Shown piece by piece: positions 43,371-52,341 of a DNA stretch of 64,000 bases. Source of the stretch: Pseudolysinimonas sp051954455 (lineage in GTDB: Bacteria; Actinomycetota; Actinomycetes; Actinomycetales; Microbacteriaceae); contig NZ_JBQCHS010000030.1 in assembly GCF_051954455.1 (NCBI RefSeq), positions 1 to 64,000 on the forward strand, given 5' to 3'. A model generated the notes under the pieces. That model was given only the letters and a program-made list of their open reading frames with translations, ran no database searches and was not told where the DNA came from. Numbering within the stretch: position 1 is the first letter of the stretch; every line of letters begins with the position of its first letter. Both the position numbers and the translations under genes were made by a program.

Positions 43371-43559
43371 GGGGTTCTCCTCGGCGGTCTGATGTCGTCG
43401 GACGCGCGCCCCGGAATCGGTCCATGAGACGGCGGTGACACCCCAGCGTGCCGGGTCGAGTTTACCTTCCGTTCAGCAACGAACTCCTGGGTATTGGCTA
43501 AACGTTGCCGATTCGTCACACGGCGTCGCGGCGCCTCTTCCGGGCCCCGAGGTGGCGGC

Positions 43560-43565
43560 TAGGGT
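43560..43565 (+). promoter_or_regulatory. -10 box, leaderless type
   Basis: TAGGGT seven bases before GTG 43573. In the 202-base divergent region 43371-43572 an inverted pair TCAGCAACG/CGTTGCCGA (about 43472-43510) may be an additional control site. Confidence 0.5.
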
Positions 43566-43572
43566 GGACCGC

Positions 43573-44841
43573 GTGGATGCCGAGCCGGACGATCAGACCC
43601 CGGCTCCGCGCGGGCAGACCGGTCGCTCCACCCCGGCCCGCGGCGTGAAGAAACCCGCCGCGAAGAAGCCCGCCACGACGACGGCCCGCAAGCCGGCCGC
43701 GTCATCCCGCAAGCCCGCCGAGCCGACGTCCCCCGCCGTGACGTCGACGGCGGCGAAGTCGACCTCCGTAGCGAAGAAGCCGGCCGCCCCGCGCGCCTCA
43801 CGATCCACCGCCCGGAGCGCCACCGTCGGGCGCGCCGCCGCGGCGGCGGCAGCGGAGGTCGAGGCCGAGCCGATCGTGCTCGACCCCGATGTCGAACCGG
43901 AGTCGGCCCCCGCGCCGACGTCCTCCGCCGAACGGGCGGCGGCCACCGAACCCGAGGTGGCGCCCGAGCCGATCCCCGTGCCGGAACCGGCCGTGATCGT
44001 CGAGCCGACGCCGACCCCCGAGCCGCAGCCGGAGCGACCCGCCGCCGCTGGGCCGCTCGCGGCTCTCGGCGACCCGGCCGAGGGAACGGCGCTCGCCGTC
44101 CGCGGCCTGACGAAGCGCTACGGCGCGACCGTCGCGGTCGACGCGATCGACCTCGACGTCCCCAGCGGCTGCTTCTACGGCTTCGTCGGCCCGAACGGCG
44201 CCGGTAAGACGACGACCCTCTCGATGGTGACCGGGCTCCTCCGCCCGGACGCCGGCACGGCCGTCGTGAACGGCGCCGACATCTGGGCCGACCCCGCCAC
44301 CGCCAAGCGCTCGCTCGGCGTGCTGCCCGACCGCCTCCGACTCTTCGACCGGCTCACCGGCGCCGAGTACCTGCAGCACGCCGGCGCGCTGCACGGGCTC
44401 GACCGCGCGACGGTCGCCCGCCGCAGCGCCGACCTCATCCAGGCGTTCGACCTCGAGTCGGCATCCCGGCGATTCGTCTCCGACTTCTCAGCCGGCATGG
44501 TCAAGAAGATCGCGATCGCGGCCGCGATGATCCACAGCCCGCGCCTGCTCGTGCTCGACGAGCCGTTCGAGTCGGTCGACCCCGTCTCGGCGCAGCTCGT
44601 GATCGAGGTCCTCAAGAAGTTCGCGGCCGCCGGCGGAACGGTGCTGCTCTCGAGCCACAGCATGGAGCTCGTGCAGCGCGTCTGCGACTACGTCGCCGTG
44701 ATCGCGGACGGGCGCCTGCTCGCCGCCGGGCCCATGGCCGAGGTGCTCGACGGCGCCTCGCTCGAGGATCGCTTCGTGGAACTGGCCGGCGGCGCGACCG
44801 CGGTGGAGGGCATGGAGTGGTTGCAGAGCTTCTCCGACTGA
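43573..44841 (+). CDS. ABC transporter ATPase with long histone-like N-terminal tail
   Basis: 422 residues. The ABC domain begins at about 172: Walker A GPNGAGKTT, signature FSAGMVKKIAIA (a variant of LSGGQ), Walker B LLVLDEPFESVDP and switch His in LLSSHSMEL. The first 170 residues are low-complexity: about 1-90 basic Lys/Ala/Pro repeats (KKPAAKKPA, AKKPAAPR) like histone H1 tails, then about 95-155 acidic Glu/Pro. GTG 43573 is supported by the -10 box; GTG 43564 is possible. It pairs with the overlapping ABC-2 permease at 44817. Substrate unknown. Confidence 0.88.
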   Translation: MDAEPDDQTPAPRGQTGRSTPARGVKKPAAKKPATTTARKPAASSRKPAEPTSPAVTSTAAKSTSVAKKPAAPRASRSTARSATVGRAAAAAAAEVEAEPIVLDPDVEPESAPAPTSSAERAAATEPEVAPEPIPVPEPAVIVEPTPTPEPQPERPAAAGPLAALGDPAEGTALAVRGLTKRYGATVAVDAIDLDVPSGCFYGFVGPNGAGKTTTLSMVTGLLRPDAGTAVVNGADIWADPATAKRSLGVLPDRLRLFDRLTGAEYLQHAGALHGLDRATVARRSADLIQAFDLESASRRFVSDFSAGMVKKIAIAAAMIHSPRLLVLDEPFESVDPVSAQLVIEVLKKFAAAGGTVLLSSHSMELVQRVCDYVAVIADGRLLAAGPMAEVLDGASLEDRFVELAGGATAVEGMEWLQSFSD

Positions 44842-46439
44842 GGCTGCGTCTCGTCGTCAACCAGTTCCGTGGCCGGCCGGACGCGGTCGCCGTGCGCGTG
44901 CTGTCGCTGGTGGTCGCGCTCGTCCTCATCGTGCTCGCCTACGCAGGCCTCCGTACGCTCGACGGCACCGGACCGATCTTCGCGGTCCGGGCGATCGTCG
45001 GCGTCGGGGGGTTCCTCAGCGTCGCCGCCCTTCTGCTGCCGATCGTCATCGTGCGCCGCGAGCTCATGCCGGCGCGCGCGTTCGTGGGCTATCCCGTGCG
45101 TGCGCGGCTGCTCATCCCGGTGCTCGCCGTGTTCACGCTGCTCGGCCCGGCGATCCTCGTCGTCCCACTGCTGGTCGCGCCCGCGGCGGCGTGGCGGGGC
45201 GCCGACGCGCTGCCGGCGGGCGGCTGCGCCGTGCTGCTCCTCCTGCAGACGCTGTTGAGCCTTCGCATCGGCGCCGCGCTCGGCACCTGGCTGCGGAGGC
45301 GCCGCGCCCTCGGGCGCTGGGTGCGGGCGCTCGCCGTCGTCCTGCTGATCGCCGCGGCCGTCCCGCCGACGGCGGTGCTGCTGACGCGCGCGTTCCTCCT
45401 GGTGCCGGACCGGATCGCCCCGGCCGTGCGGGTCGTCCTGAGCATCGTGCGGCCGATCGACGCGTCACCGGCCATCGACCTCTCGGCCGGATCGCCCGTC
45501 GGGGCGCTGTGGGCCGCTCCCGGTCTCCGCGCGCTCGGCCAGGGCGACCGGGTGGGGGCCGCGCTGCTCGTGGGGCTCGCGACCGTCGTGGTGCTGGCGC
45601 TCGTGTGGATCGCGGTGGTGCTGCTGCAGCTCCGGCCGACCTGGCGACGTCGCCGGGTCCCAGCGTCGCGGCGGGTTCCGGGCTGGTTCGGGCGCACCCC
45701 CTCGACCGCCGCCGGTGCGATCACGGCGCGCAGCTTCAGCTATTGGATCCGGGATCCGCGCTACCGCAGCGTCATGATCGCGCTGCCGGCCATCCCGATC
45801 CTCATGCTCGTCGCGCTCGGGATCGGGGGTGTGCCGTTCGAGTACGGCGTGCTCGTGCCGCTGCCGGTCCTGGTGCTGCTCGTCGCCTGGTCGACGACGC
45901 ACAACGACGTCGCCTACGACCACACGGCGCTCTGGCAGCACATCGCCGCGGCGACGCCGGGCCGGGCCGACCGAGTCGGCCGGATGTGGCCTCCGCTCGT
46001 GTTCGGCGGCGTGCTCGTGCTCGTCGGGTCGCCGCTGACCGCCTGGGGCAACGGCGACTGGGGGATCCTTCCCGCCGTGTTCGGCGTGAACGCGGTCGTG
46101 CTGCTGGCGGGCGTCGGTGTCGGAAGCGGGCTGTCGGCACGGTTCCCGTACGCGGCGCCGCGTCCCGGCGACGGGGCGTTCCGGCACCCGCAGGTCGCCG
46201 GGAGCACCGGGGGCGGAGCCCAGGCTCTGTCCATCGCCCTCATCGGGCTGGCCGCCCTGCCGGCGATCGGGGCGGCGGGCCTCTACCTCTTCCAGGTACC
46301 GGGAGCCCCGTGGAGCTGGATCGCGCTCGCCGCGGGCGTCGTCGTCGGAGGCGCGACGCTCGTGCTCGGCGTCGTCGGCGGCGGACGCGCATTCGATCGG
46401 CGGGGGCCGGAACTCCTGGCCTTCACCATGCGAAACTAG
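44817..46439 (+). CDS. Large ABC-2 type permease
   Basis: 540 residues with about 12 hydrophobic segments. It overlaps the ATPase gene by 25 bases, so the two are translationally coupled and make one transporter. GAITARSFSYWIRDPRYRSVM near 300-320 is the conserved amphipathic region between two halves, as in actinobacterial exporters of the ABC-2 class with two repeats. Substrate is unknown. No Shine-Dalgarno sequence is required given the overlap. Confidence 0.82.
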   Translation: MVAELLRLRLRLVVNQFRGRPDAVAVRVLSLVVALVLIVLAYAGLRTLDGTGPIFAVRAIVGVGGFLSVAALLLPIVIVRRELMPARAFVGYPVRARLLIPVLAVFTLLGPAILVVPLLVAPAAAWRGADALPAGGCAVLLLLQTLLSLRIGAALGTWLRRRRALGRWVRALAVVLLIAAAVPPTAVLLTRAFLLVPDRIAPAVRVVLSIVRPIDASPAIDLSAGSPVGALWAAPGLRALGQGDRVGAALLVGLATVVVLALVWIAVVLLQLRPTWRRRRVPASRRVPGWFGRTPSTAAGAITARSFSYWIRDPRYRSVMIALPAIPILMLVALGIGGVPFEYGVLVPLPVLVLLVAWSTTHNDVAYDHTALWQHIAAATPGRADRVGRMWPPLVFGGVLVLVGSPLTAWGNGDWGILPAVFGVNAVVLLAGVGVGSGLSARFPYAAPRPGDGAFRHPQVAGSTGGGAQALSIALIGLAALPAIGAAGLYLFQVPGAPWSWIALAAGVVVGGATLVLGVVGGGRAFDRRGPELLAFTMRN

Positions 46440-46444
46440 GGGCC

Positions 46445-46711
46445 ATGAGCGACCCGCAGTCCCCGGACACCGTCGGCGGGGGCACCGACGTTCTCGATCG
46501 TGAGCTCGAGCAGCTGCTGAACGGCGAGCTCGCCGAGGATGGCGACCACGACCGCTTCGCGCACTACGTGCAGAAGGAGAAGATCGTGGAGTCCGCGGTC
46601 ACCGGCAAACCGGTCCGCGCGCTGTGCGGCAAGGTGTGGGTGCCCGGCCGCGACCCGGAGAAGTTCCCGGTCTGCCCCGACTGCAAGAAGATCTACGAGC
46701 GCATGAGCTGA
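46445..46711 (+). CDS. DUF3039 protein
   Basis: 88 residues. The domain is recognised by CGKVWVPGRDPEKFPVCPDCKKIYE, split as CGKVWVP (about 62-68) and FPVCPDCKKIYE (about 75-86). The three cysteines and nearby His could bind zinc. The N-terminus is acidic. The family is restricted to actinobacteria and uncharacterised. ATG 46445 begins five bases after the permease stop, so it is probably in the same operon. Confidence 0.85.
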   Translation: MSDPQSPDTVGGGTDVLDRELEQLLNGELAEDGDHDRFAHYVQKEKIVESAVTGKPVRALCGKVWVPGRDPEKFPVCPDCKKIYERMS

Positions 46712-46900
46712 GCGCCCCGCGCGCTCGCCCTTCCTCGGCAGCTCGTGCCTCCGCCCCGCACCGAGCGTTCGACGCGCCATCGCGACGTGCAGTTCCTCGC
46801 CGGAGATCACCCGTCCTCCACATCGCAGACCGAGCTTCTCCGGCCACAACCCGGCGTGCGCCTGGCGCGGGGTCGCGTTCGCGGGTGCGACCGTCGGGTG

Positions 46901-47800
46901 GTGACCGCTCGTCGTGATCTGCCCCAGACCTTTCACGGTCGGCCCTTCCGCACGGACGACGCGCTCGCGAGCGGCGTTCCTCGAGGCCGGCTGGGCGCAC
47001 TCGACCTCGAATCGCCCTTCCACGTCGTGCGATCTCCCGCGCGCCGCTCGGTCGCGACCGTTGACCGGTGCCGTGCCCTCGCGACGCGGTCCCGGCCGGG
47101 CGACGCCTTCATCGGCCCGACGGCCGCGCTCCTCTGGGGCATGCCGGTTCCGCGGCGTCTGGAAGCGGGTCCGCTCCATGTCGGGTCCCGGCCCCCGGCG
47201 CACTCGATGCGGCGCGCGGACGTCGTCGGGAGCCTTCGGCCAGCCGACACCGTCGTGCTCCGGCTCCTCGGGGTGCCGGTCGTCTCCGCCCTGGATGCGT
47301 GGGCCGGTCTGGCGACTCAGGTGGAGTTCCGGGATCTCGTCGCCGCCGGTGACTGGTTGGTGACGACGCATCGTGCGCCGGCGCTCGTCGATCTGCCCGA
47401 GCTGCACGCCTTCGCCGGCTCCCTGCGGGGCCGGCACGGCTCTCCGTCGGTCAGGCGCGCCGCCTCCGCAGTGCGTGCGGGCGCATGGTCGGTGCCCGAG
47501 ACGCACCTTCGGCTCCTCCTCGCGGCCGCCGGGCTCCCGGCTCCGGTCCTCAACCATCCGGTCGGCACGGGTGTCCACATCCCGGATCTGTCGTGGCCGG
47601 TCTGGCGCGTCGCCGTCGAGTACAACGGCGTCTACCACGAGGAGGGTGGGCAGCGGCGGCGGGATCTCCGCCGAGCGGAATCCATGGTCCAGCTCGGGTG
47701 GACCACGGTGAACGTCGACCGCGACGACCTGTACCGCGCGCCCTCGTCGGTGGTCTCGCGCGTCGTTCAGCGCCTCCGCTCCCGCGGGTGGCGCGAGTGA
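46901..47800 (+). CDS. PD-(D/E)XK-like (DUF559/Vsr-type) protein
   Basis: 299 residues. The C-terminal part (about 210-299) shows HIPDLSWPVWRVAVEYNGVYH then QRRRDLRRAESMVQLGWTTVNV, the Asp...Glu-x-Asn pattern of Vsr/DUF559 nucleases; the usual Lys is replaced. The N-terminal part resembles the helix-turn-helix half of AbiEi-like proteins (FRTDDALASGVPRGRL). Many actinobacteria carry paralogues of this type with no proven activity. GTG 46901 is chosen by similarity in length; GTG 46898 is equivalent. The 189 bases before it show no gene. Confidence 0.7.
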   Translation: MTARRDLPQTFHGRPFRTDDALASGVPRGRLGALDLESPFHVVRSPARRSVATVDRCRALATRSRPGDAFIGPTAALLWGMPVPRRLEAGPLHVGSRPPAHSMRRADVVGSLRPADTVVLRLLGVPVVSALDAWAGLATQVEFRDLVAAGDWLVTTHRAPALVDLPELHAFAGSLRGRHGSPSVRRAASAVRAGAWSVPETHLRLLLAAAGLPAPVLNHPVGTGVHIPDLSWPVWRVAVEYNGVYHEEGGQRRRDLRRAESMVQLGWTTVNVDRDDLYRAPSSVVSRVVQRLRSRGWRE

Positions 47801-47858
47801 CTTGTGGCCGCGAATCCCCGGTGCGGAATCCTCCCGACCGGCCGTTTGCGGCCGCAAG
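47801..47858. terminator. Imperfect hairpin between convergent genes
   Basis: 47801-47814 matches the reverse complement of 47845-47858 at 12 of 14 positions, around a GCGGCCGC core, with a 30-base loop. It starts immediately after the nuclease-like gene's stop and lies before the 3' end of pncB. Confidence 0.5.
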
Positions 47859-47905
47859 CCGGAGGGGCGGGGCGCGGTGCGACGGAGCGGGCGGCGCGGG
47901 CCGGG

Positions 47906-49198
47906 CTATAGGTAGCGGGTCGGGAGCGCGGGCTCGCCCCGGGCGAGCGAGAGCGCCTCGACCGGGAGCTCCGCGATCGCGCTCGCGTGGTGCTCGCGTG
48001 CGCGGACCAGGCCCTCCGGGCCGGTGAGGCCGGGCACGGTCGCGCCGTCGACGACCAGGTCGACGAGGAGCGGGCGCCCGGCATCGGCGTCGACCGGCGG
48101 ATCCTCCACGTGGATGTCCTCGCTGACGGCGACGCCGCCGCGGAGCGCACGCACCGGCTGCTTGCGTCCGCCGACGGTCGCCTTGCCCTCCGACCTCTTG
48201 CCGACCGGGAGCCAGCCCCCGTCGTCACCCAGGTGCGCGACGAGCTTGTAGACCATCCCCGCGGCGGGCGATCCGGAGCCGGTGACCAACGAGGTGCCGA
48301 CCCCGTAGCTGTCGACCGGGGCGGCCCGCAGTCCCGCGATCGCGTACTCGTCGAGGTCGTTGGTGACGACGATGCGGGTGCCGGTCGCTCCGAGGGAGTC
48401 GAGCTGCTCCCGCACCTGCCGGACGACGACCCCGAGATCCCCGGAGTCGATCCGCACCGCGCCGAGCGACGTCCCCGCCGCCGCGACCGCGTTCGCGACG
48501 CCCGTGGGGATGTCGTACGTGTCGACGAGCAGCGTCGTGCCGACGCCCATCGCGGCGACCTGGGCGCGGAACGCCTCCTGCTCGTCGCGATAGAGCAGCG
48601 TGAAGGCGTGCGCGGCCGTGCCCATCGTGGGCACGCCCCAGATCCGCCCGGCCTCGAGGTTCGAGGTGGCGGAGAAGCCCGCGAGCCAGGCCGCCCGCGC
48701 CGCGGCGATCGCCGACCGCTCGCCGGTACGTCGGGATCCCATCTCGGAAAGGGGTCGTCCGCCCGCGGCCGACACCATGCGCGCGGCGGCAGAGGCCACG
48801 GCCGAGTCGAAGTTGAAGACGGAGAGGGCGAGGGTCTCCAGCATCACCGCCTCGGCGAAGCCGCCCGCGATCACGAGGATCGGCGAGCCCGGGAAGTACA
48901 GTTCGCCCTCCGCGTAGCCGCGGATCGTGCCGGAGAAGCGGTACGCCTCCAGCCAGTCGAGCGTGTCGTCGTGCACCACCCGCTCGCGCCGCAGGAAGGC
49001 GAGGTCGTCGGGGGAGAAGCGGAAGTCCTCCAGCAGCTCGAGGAACCGCCCGGTACCGGCGACGACGCCGTAGCGCCGGCCGGTGGGGAGTCGGCGCGCG
49101 AACAGCTCGAAGACGCTCACCTCGTGGCCGCGTCCGTCGCGCAGTGCGGCGTCGATCATCGTGAGCTCGTAGCGGTCGGTCAGCAGGGAGCTGGTCAC
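47906..49198 (-). CDS. pncB: Nicotinate phosphoribosyltransferase
   Basis: 430 residues. It joins nicotinate to PRPP in the NAD salvage pathway. Family segments are LLTDRYELTMIDAA at 5-18, TSNLEAGRIWGVPTMGTAAHAF with the catalytic His (about 195), VDTYD, GAVRIDSGDL (PRPP phosphate region) and SYGVGTSLVTG. The length is typical. GTG 49198 follows TAGGCT (49205-49210) by six bases, a leaderless arrangement. It is divergent from murI. With nudC at 5270 the window holds two NAD-turnover genes, not linked. Confidence 0.94.
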   Translation of the reverse strand: MTSSLLTDRYELTMIDAALRDGRGHEVSVFELFARRLPTGRRYGVVAGTGRFLELLEDFRFSPDDLAFLRRERVVHDDTLDWLEAYRFSGTIRGYAEGELYFPGSPILVIAGGFAEAVMLETLALSVFNFDSAVASAAARMVSAAGGRPLSEMGSRRTGERSAIAAARAAWLAGFSATSNLEAGRIWGVPTMGTAAHAFTLLYRDEQEAFRAQVAAMGVGTTLLVDTYDIPTGVANAVAAAGTSLGAVRIDSGDLGVVVRQVREQLDSLGATGTRIVVTNDLDEYAIAGLRAAPVDSYGVGTSLVTGSGSPAAGMVYKLVAHLGDDGGWLPVGKRSEGKATVGGRKQPVRALRGGVAVSEDIHVEDPPVDADAGRPLLVDLVVDGATVPGLTGPEGLVRAREHHASAIAELPVEALSLARGEPALPTRYL

Positions 49199-49204
49199 GC
49201 GTCG

Positions 49205-49259
49205 AGCCTAGGGTCTCGATACGCGCCCGGAGGGCGCTACTCGACCCGCTCAGTAGGCT
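49205..49259. promoter_or_regulatory. Divergent leaderless promoters of pncB and murI
   Basis: Minus-strand TAGGCT (49205-49210) is six bases from pncB GTG 49198; plus-strand TAGGCT (49254-49259) is six bases from murI ATG 49266. The repeat 49213-49253 fills the space between the two -10 boxes. Confidence 0.55.
49213..49253. repeat. Imperfect repeat element, copy 2
   Basis: It begins GTCTCGATACGC and ends CTACTCGACCCGCTCAG, with an inner 6-bp hairpin GCGCCC-GGA-GGGCGC (49223-49237). The same end words flank 1246-1326 in inverted order. I know such GTCTCGATACG...CTACTCGACC words as a dispersed intergenic motif in Microbacteriaceae. Confidence 0.6.
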
Positions 49260-49265
49260 GGACGG

Positions 49266-50099
49266 ATGGCCGGGATCGATGCACCCATCGGGGTCTTCGA
49301 CTCCGGCGTCGGCGGTCTGACCGTCGCGCGCGCCGTGATCGACCAGCTGCCGCACGAGTCGATCCACTACGTCGGCGACCTCGCGCACTCGCCCTACGGC
49401 CCGAAACCGATCGCCGACGTGCGCGCCTACGCGCTCGAGGTGCTCGACGACCTCGTCGCGAGCGGGGTGAAGGCCCTCGTGATCGCCTGCAACACCGCGA
49501 GCGCGGCGATGCTGCACGACGCGCGTGAGCGCTACGAGACCGGAGCCGGGATCCCGGTCGTCGAGGTGATCCGCCCGGCCGTGCGCGCCGCCGTGACCGC
49601 CACGCACCGCAACCGGATCGGCGTCATCGGCACCGAGGGCACGGTCCGCAGCCGCGCCTACGAGGACGCCTTCGCGGCGGCGCGCGGGGTCGCGGTGTTC
49701 TCGCGGGCCTGTCCGCGATTCGTCGAGTTCGTCGAGGCGGGCATCACGACCGGCCCCGAGCTGCTCGACGTCGCCCGCGAGTACCTCGAGCCGCTGCGCC
49801 GCGAGGAGGTCGACACCCTCGTCCTCGGCTGCACCCACTATCCGCTCATGTCGGCCGCGATCCAGTACGTGATGGGCCCCGAGGTTCGCCTCGTGTCGAG
49901 CGCCGAGGAGACCGCGAACGACCTCTACCGGACCCTCGTCGAGCACGGCCTGGCGCGCGCGTCGGGCGGCGTCGCGCACCGCTTCGAGTCGACCGGAGCC
50001 GATCGGGCCGGCTTCACCCGGCTCGCCGCGCGCTTCCTCGGCCCCGAGCTCGGGCGCGTGGAGACGTTCGAGACCGGTGCGATCCGCATCCCCAGATAG
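49266..50099 (+). CDS. murI: Glutamate racemase
   Basis: 277 residues. It makes D-glutamate for peptidoglycan. The two catalytic cysteines are in ACNTASA (about 76) and LGCTHYPLM (about 187), and IGVFDSGVGGLTVARAV opens the substrate site. ATG 49266 follows TAGGCT by six bases. The rph gene begins ten bases after the stop, and rdgB overlaps rph, giving a murI-rph-rdgB run that is common in actinobacteria. Confidence 0.96.
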   Translation: MAGIDAPIGVFDSGVGGLTVARAVIDQLPHESIHYVGDLAHSPYGPKPIADVRAYALEVLDDLVASGVKALVIACNTASAAMLHDARERYETGAGIPVVEVIRPAVRAAVTATHRNRIGVIGTEGTVRSRAYEDAFAAARGVAVFSRACPRFVEFVEAGITTGPELLDVAREYLEPLRREEVDTLVLGCTHYPLMSAAIQYVMGPEVRLVSSAEETANDLYRTLVEHGLARASGGVAHRFESTGADRAGFTRLAARFLGPELGRVETFETGAIRIPR

Positions 50100-50109
50100 G
50101 AGAAACCCG

Positions 50110-50835
50110 ATGACCCGAGCCGACGGCCGCGCCGCCGACGAACTGCGCCCCGTGACGATCGAGCGCGGCTGGAGCGATCAGGCAGAGGGCAGCGCCCTCA
50201 TCTCGTTCGGCCGCACCCGTGTGCTCTGCACCGCGAGCTTCACCAACGGCGTGCCCCGTTGGCTGACCGGCAAGGGCACCGGCTGGGTGACCGCCGAGTA
50301 CGCGATGCTGCCGCGCTCCACCAACGACCGCATGGACCGGGAGTCGGTCAAGGGCCGCGTCGGCGGCCGCACGCACGAGATCTCCCGCCTCGTCGGCCGA
50401 AGCCTGCGCGGCATCATCGACACCAAGGCGCTCGGCGAGAACACGCTCGTCATCGACTGCGACGTGCTGCAGGCGGACGGCGGCACCCGCACCGCCGCGA
50501 TCACCGGCGCCTACGTGGCGCTTCACGACGCCGTCGAGTGGGGCCGCGAGCGCGGATTCATCGGCAAGAAGGCGGTCGCCCTCCGCGACTCCGTGAGCGC
50601 CGTGAGCGTCGGCATCATCGACGGGGAGCCGCGCCTCGACCTCCCGTACGAGGAGGACGTGCGCGCCGAGACCGACATGAACGTCGTCGTCACGGGCGCC
50701 GGCCACTTCATCGAGGTGCAGGGCACGGCCGAGCACGCGCCGTTCGACCGTACCGAGCTGAACGCGCTGCTCGACCTGGCCGTCTCCGGCACGGCGGAGC
50801 TCGCCCGGCTCCAGAAGGCCGCGCTCGGGCTGTGA
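50110..50835 (+). CDS. rph: Ribonuclease PH
   Basis: 241 residues. This phosphorolytic exoribonuclease trims tRNA 3' ends. Visible are RADGRAADELRPVTIERGW (start), GSALISFGRTRVLCTASF, the TAEYAMLPRST phosphate region and GRTHEISRLVGRSLR; ADGGTRTAAITGA follows. AGGAG seven bases before ATG 50110 supports this start. It matters here because tRNAs in this window lack encoded CCA and need 3' maturation. Confidence 0.97.
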   Translation: MTRADGRAADELRPVTIERGWSDQAEGSALISFGRTRVLCTASFTNGVPRWLTGKGTGWVTAEYAMLPRSTNDRMDRESVKGRVGGRTHEISRLVGRSLRGIIDTKALGENTLVIDCDVLQADGGTRTAAITGAYVALHDAVEWGRERGFIGKKAVALRDSVSAVSVGIIDGEPRLDLPYEEDVRAETDMNVVVTGAGHFIEVQGTAEHAPFDRTELNALLDLAVSGTAELARLQKAALGL

Positions 50836-51410
50836 CCACATTCGTGCTCGCGACGCACAACCCCGGCAAGGTCGCGGAGCTGCGCCGGCTCCTCGGCGAG
50901 CGTCTCGGGCCGCACGAGCTGATCGGCTACGACGGCCCCGCCCCGGAGGAGGACGGCGCGACCTTCGAGGCCAACGCGCTCATCAAGGCGCGGGCGGCCT
51001 TCGCGACGACCGGCCTCCCGTCGATCGCGGACGACTCGGGGATCGCGGTGCGCGCGCTCGGCGGCGCGCCCGGCATCCACTCGGCGTACTACTCCGGCAG
51101 CCGCGAGGCGGACGCGAACAACGCGGCGCTCCTGCGCGTCATGGCGGGCGAGGAGGACCGCGCCGCTGAGTTCGTGTGCGTCGCCGCGCTCGTCGACGAC
51201 GGGCTCGAGCTGACCGAGCGCGGGGCCTGGCCGGGGCGGGTCCTCACGGCGCCGGCCGGCGAGCACGGGCACGGGTACGACCCCGTGTTCCAGGGCGAGG
51301 GCGACGCGCGCAGCGCCGCCGAACTGACCCTCGACGAGAAGAACGAGGTCAGCCACCGCGCTCGCGCGTTCGGACGGCTCGTCGTCGAGCTCCGGCGCCG
51401 CTACGGCTGA
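50832..51410 (+). CDS. rdgB: XTP/dITP diphosphatase (RdgB/HAM1)
   Basis: 192 residues. It removes non-canonical purine triphosphates. Motifs are VLATHNPGKVAELRRLL (4-20), SIADDSGIAVRALGGAPGIHSA with the metal Asp, GYDPVFQ and the C-terminal SHRARAF. GTG 50832 overlaps the rph stop codon as GTGA. An Arg-rich end follows. The next gene starts 19 bases later with its own -10 box. Confidence 0.96.
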   Translation: MTTFVLATHNPGKVAELRRLLGERLGPHELIGYDGPAPEEDGATFEANALIKARAAFATTGLPSIADDSGIAVRALGGAPGIHSAYYSGSREADANNAALLRVMAGEEDRAAEFVCVAALVDDGLELTERGAWPGRVLTAPAGEHGHGYDPVFQGEGDARSAAELTLDEKNEVSHRARAFGRLVVELRRRYG

Positions 51411-51416
51411 GCGCCC

Positions 51417-51422
51417 TAGCCT
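51417..51422 (+). promoter_or_regulatory. -10 box, leaderless type
   Basis: TAGCCT seven bases before ATG 51430. It sits directly behind the rdgB stop codon. Confidence 0.5.
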
Positions 51423-51429
51423 TCTCCTC

Positions 51430-52341
51430 ATGGGTCACGACCACGCGCACGGCGCCGGCGGCAACCGCCGGCGTCTGGGCGTCGCGCTCGCGATCATCGC
51501 GGTGGTCCTCGTCGCGGAGGTCGTCGGTGCCGCGGTCTCCGGATCGCTCGCGCTGCTCGCGGACGCCGGCCACGTCGCGAGCGACATCGTCGGCCTCGTC
51601 GTCGCTTTGGTCGCGAGCACGATCGCGCTCCGGCCGGCGACCGATCGCCACACCTTCGGCTTCCAGCGGGTGGAGGTGCTCGGCGCGCTCGTGAACGGCG
51701 CGATCCTCGTGGTCGTCGCCGTGGGCGTCGCGATCGAGGGCGTGCGTCGGCTGCTCGCGCCGGAGGAGACCCACGTCGCCGGGCTCCCGCTGCTCGTCGT
51801 CGCCGCCGGGGGTCTTCTCGCGAACGTCGCGGCGCTGCTCGTGCTCCGGGGCGGCGACCGGCAGTCGCTCAACCTCCGCGGCGCCTACCTCGAGGCGATG
51901 GGCGATCTGCTGGGATCGGCGGCCGCCGTGATCGCCGGCGTCGTGATCCTCACCACCGGCTTCGCCCCGGCCGACGCGATCGCGTCGCTCGTCGTCGCCG
52001 CACTGATCCTGCCTCGCGCGGCAGCTCTCATCCGCGACGTGGTGCGGGTGCTCACGGAGTCGGCCCCGCGCGACACCGATGTCGAGCAGATCCGCGCGCA
52101 CCTGCTCGACACCCCCGGCGTCGTCGCCGTCCACGACGTGCACGTGTGGGCCATCACCTCCTCGGCGCCGGTGTTCACGGCGCACGTGGAGTGCGATCCC
52201 GAGGTCTTCGAGGAGGGCCGCACGGGCCCGCTGCTCGACGAACTGGGGGAGTGCCTGCAGGGGCACTTCGACGTGACGCACTCGACGTTCCAGCTGGAGC
52301 CCGCCGGCCATGTCGACCGCGGCGAGAGCTCGCACCGGTAG
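51430..52341 (+). CDS. Cation diffusion facilitator metal exporter, variant site
   Basis: 303 residues with six helices and a cytoplasmic C-terminal domain (about 205-290). The His-rich start (GHDHAHG) is typical. Helix 2 has ADAGHVASD (H48, D52) and helix 5 has YLEAMGD (E155, D159). In zinc-type members the 155 position is His, so the transport site reads H-D/E-D. This may change metal choice, for instance towards manganese or cadmium. It overlaps the Nramp gene by 32 bases, so efflux and uptake proteins are coupled. Confidence 0.9.
   Translation: MGHDHAHGAGGNRRRLGVALAIIAVVLVAEVVGAAVSGSLALLADAGHVASDIVGLVVALVASTIALRPATDRHTFGFQRVEVLGALVNGAILVVVAVGVAIEGVRRLLAPEETHVAGLPLLVVAAGGLLANVAALLVLRGGDRQSLNLRGAYLEAMGDLLGSAAAVIAGVVILTTGFAPADAIASLVVAALILPRAAALIRDVVRVLTESAPRDTDVEQIRAHLLDTPGVVAVHDVHVWAITSSAPVFTAHVECDPEVFEEGRTGPLLDELGECLQGHFDVTHSTFQLEPAGHVDRGESSHR

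Noticed and set aside
46901..47800. A restriction-modification or toxin-antitoxin module
   Set aside because: Only one DUF559/Vsr-like protein is present and no methylase or toxin partner lies beside it.
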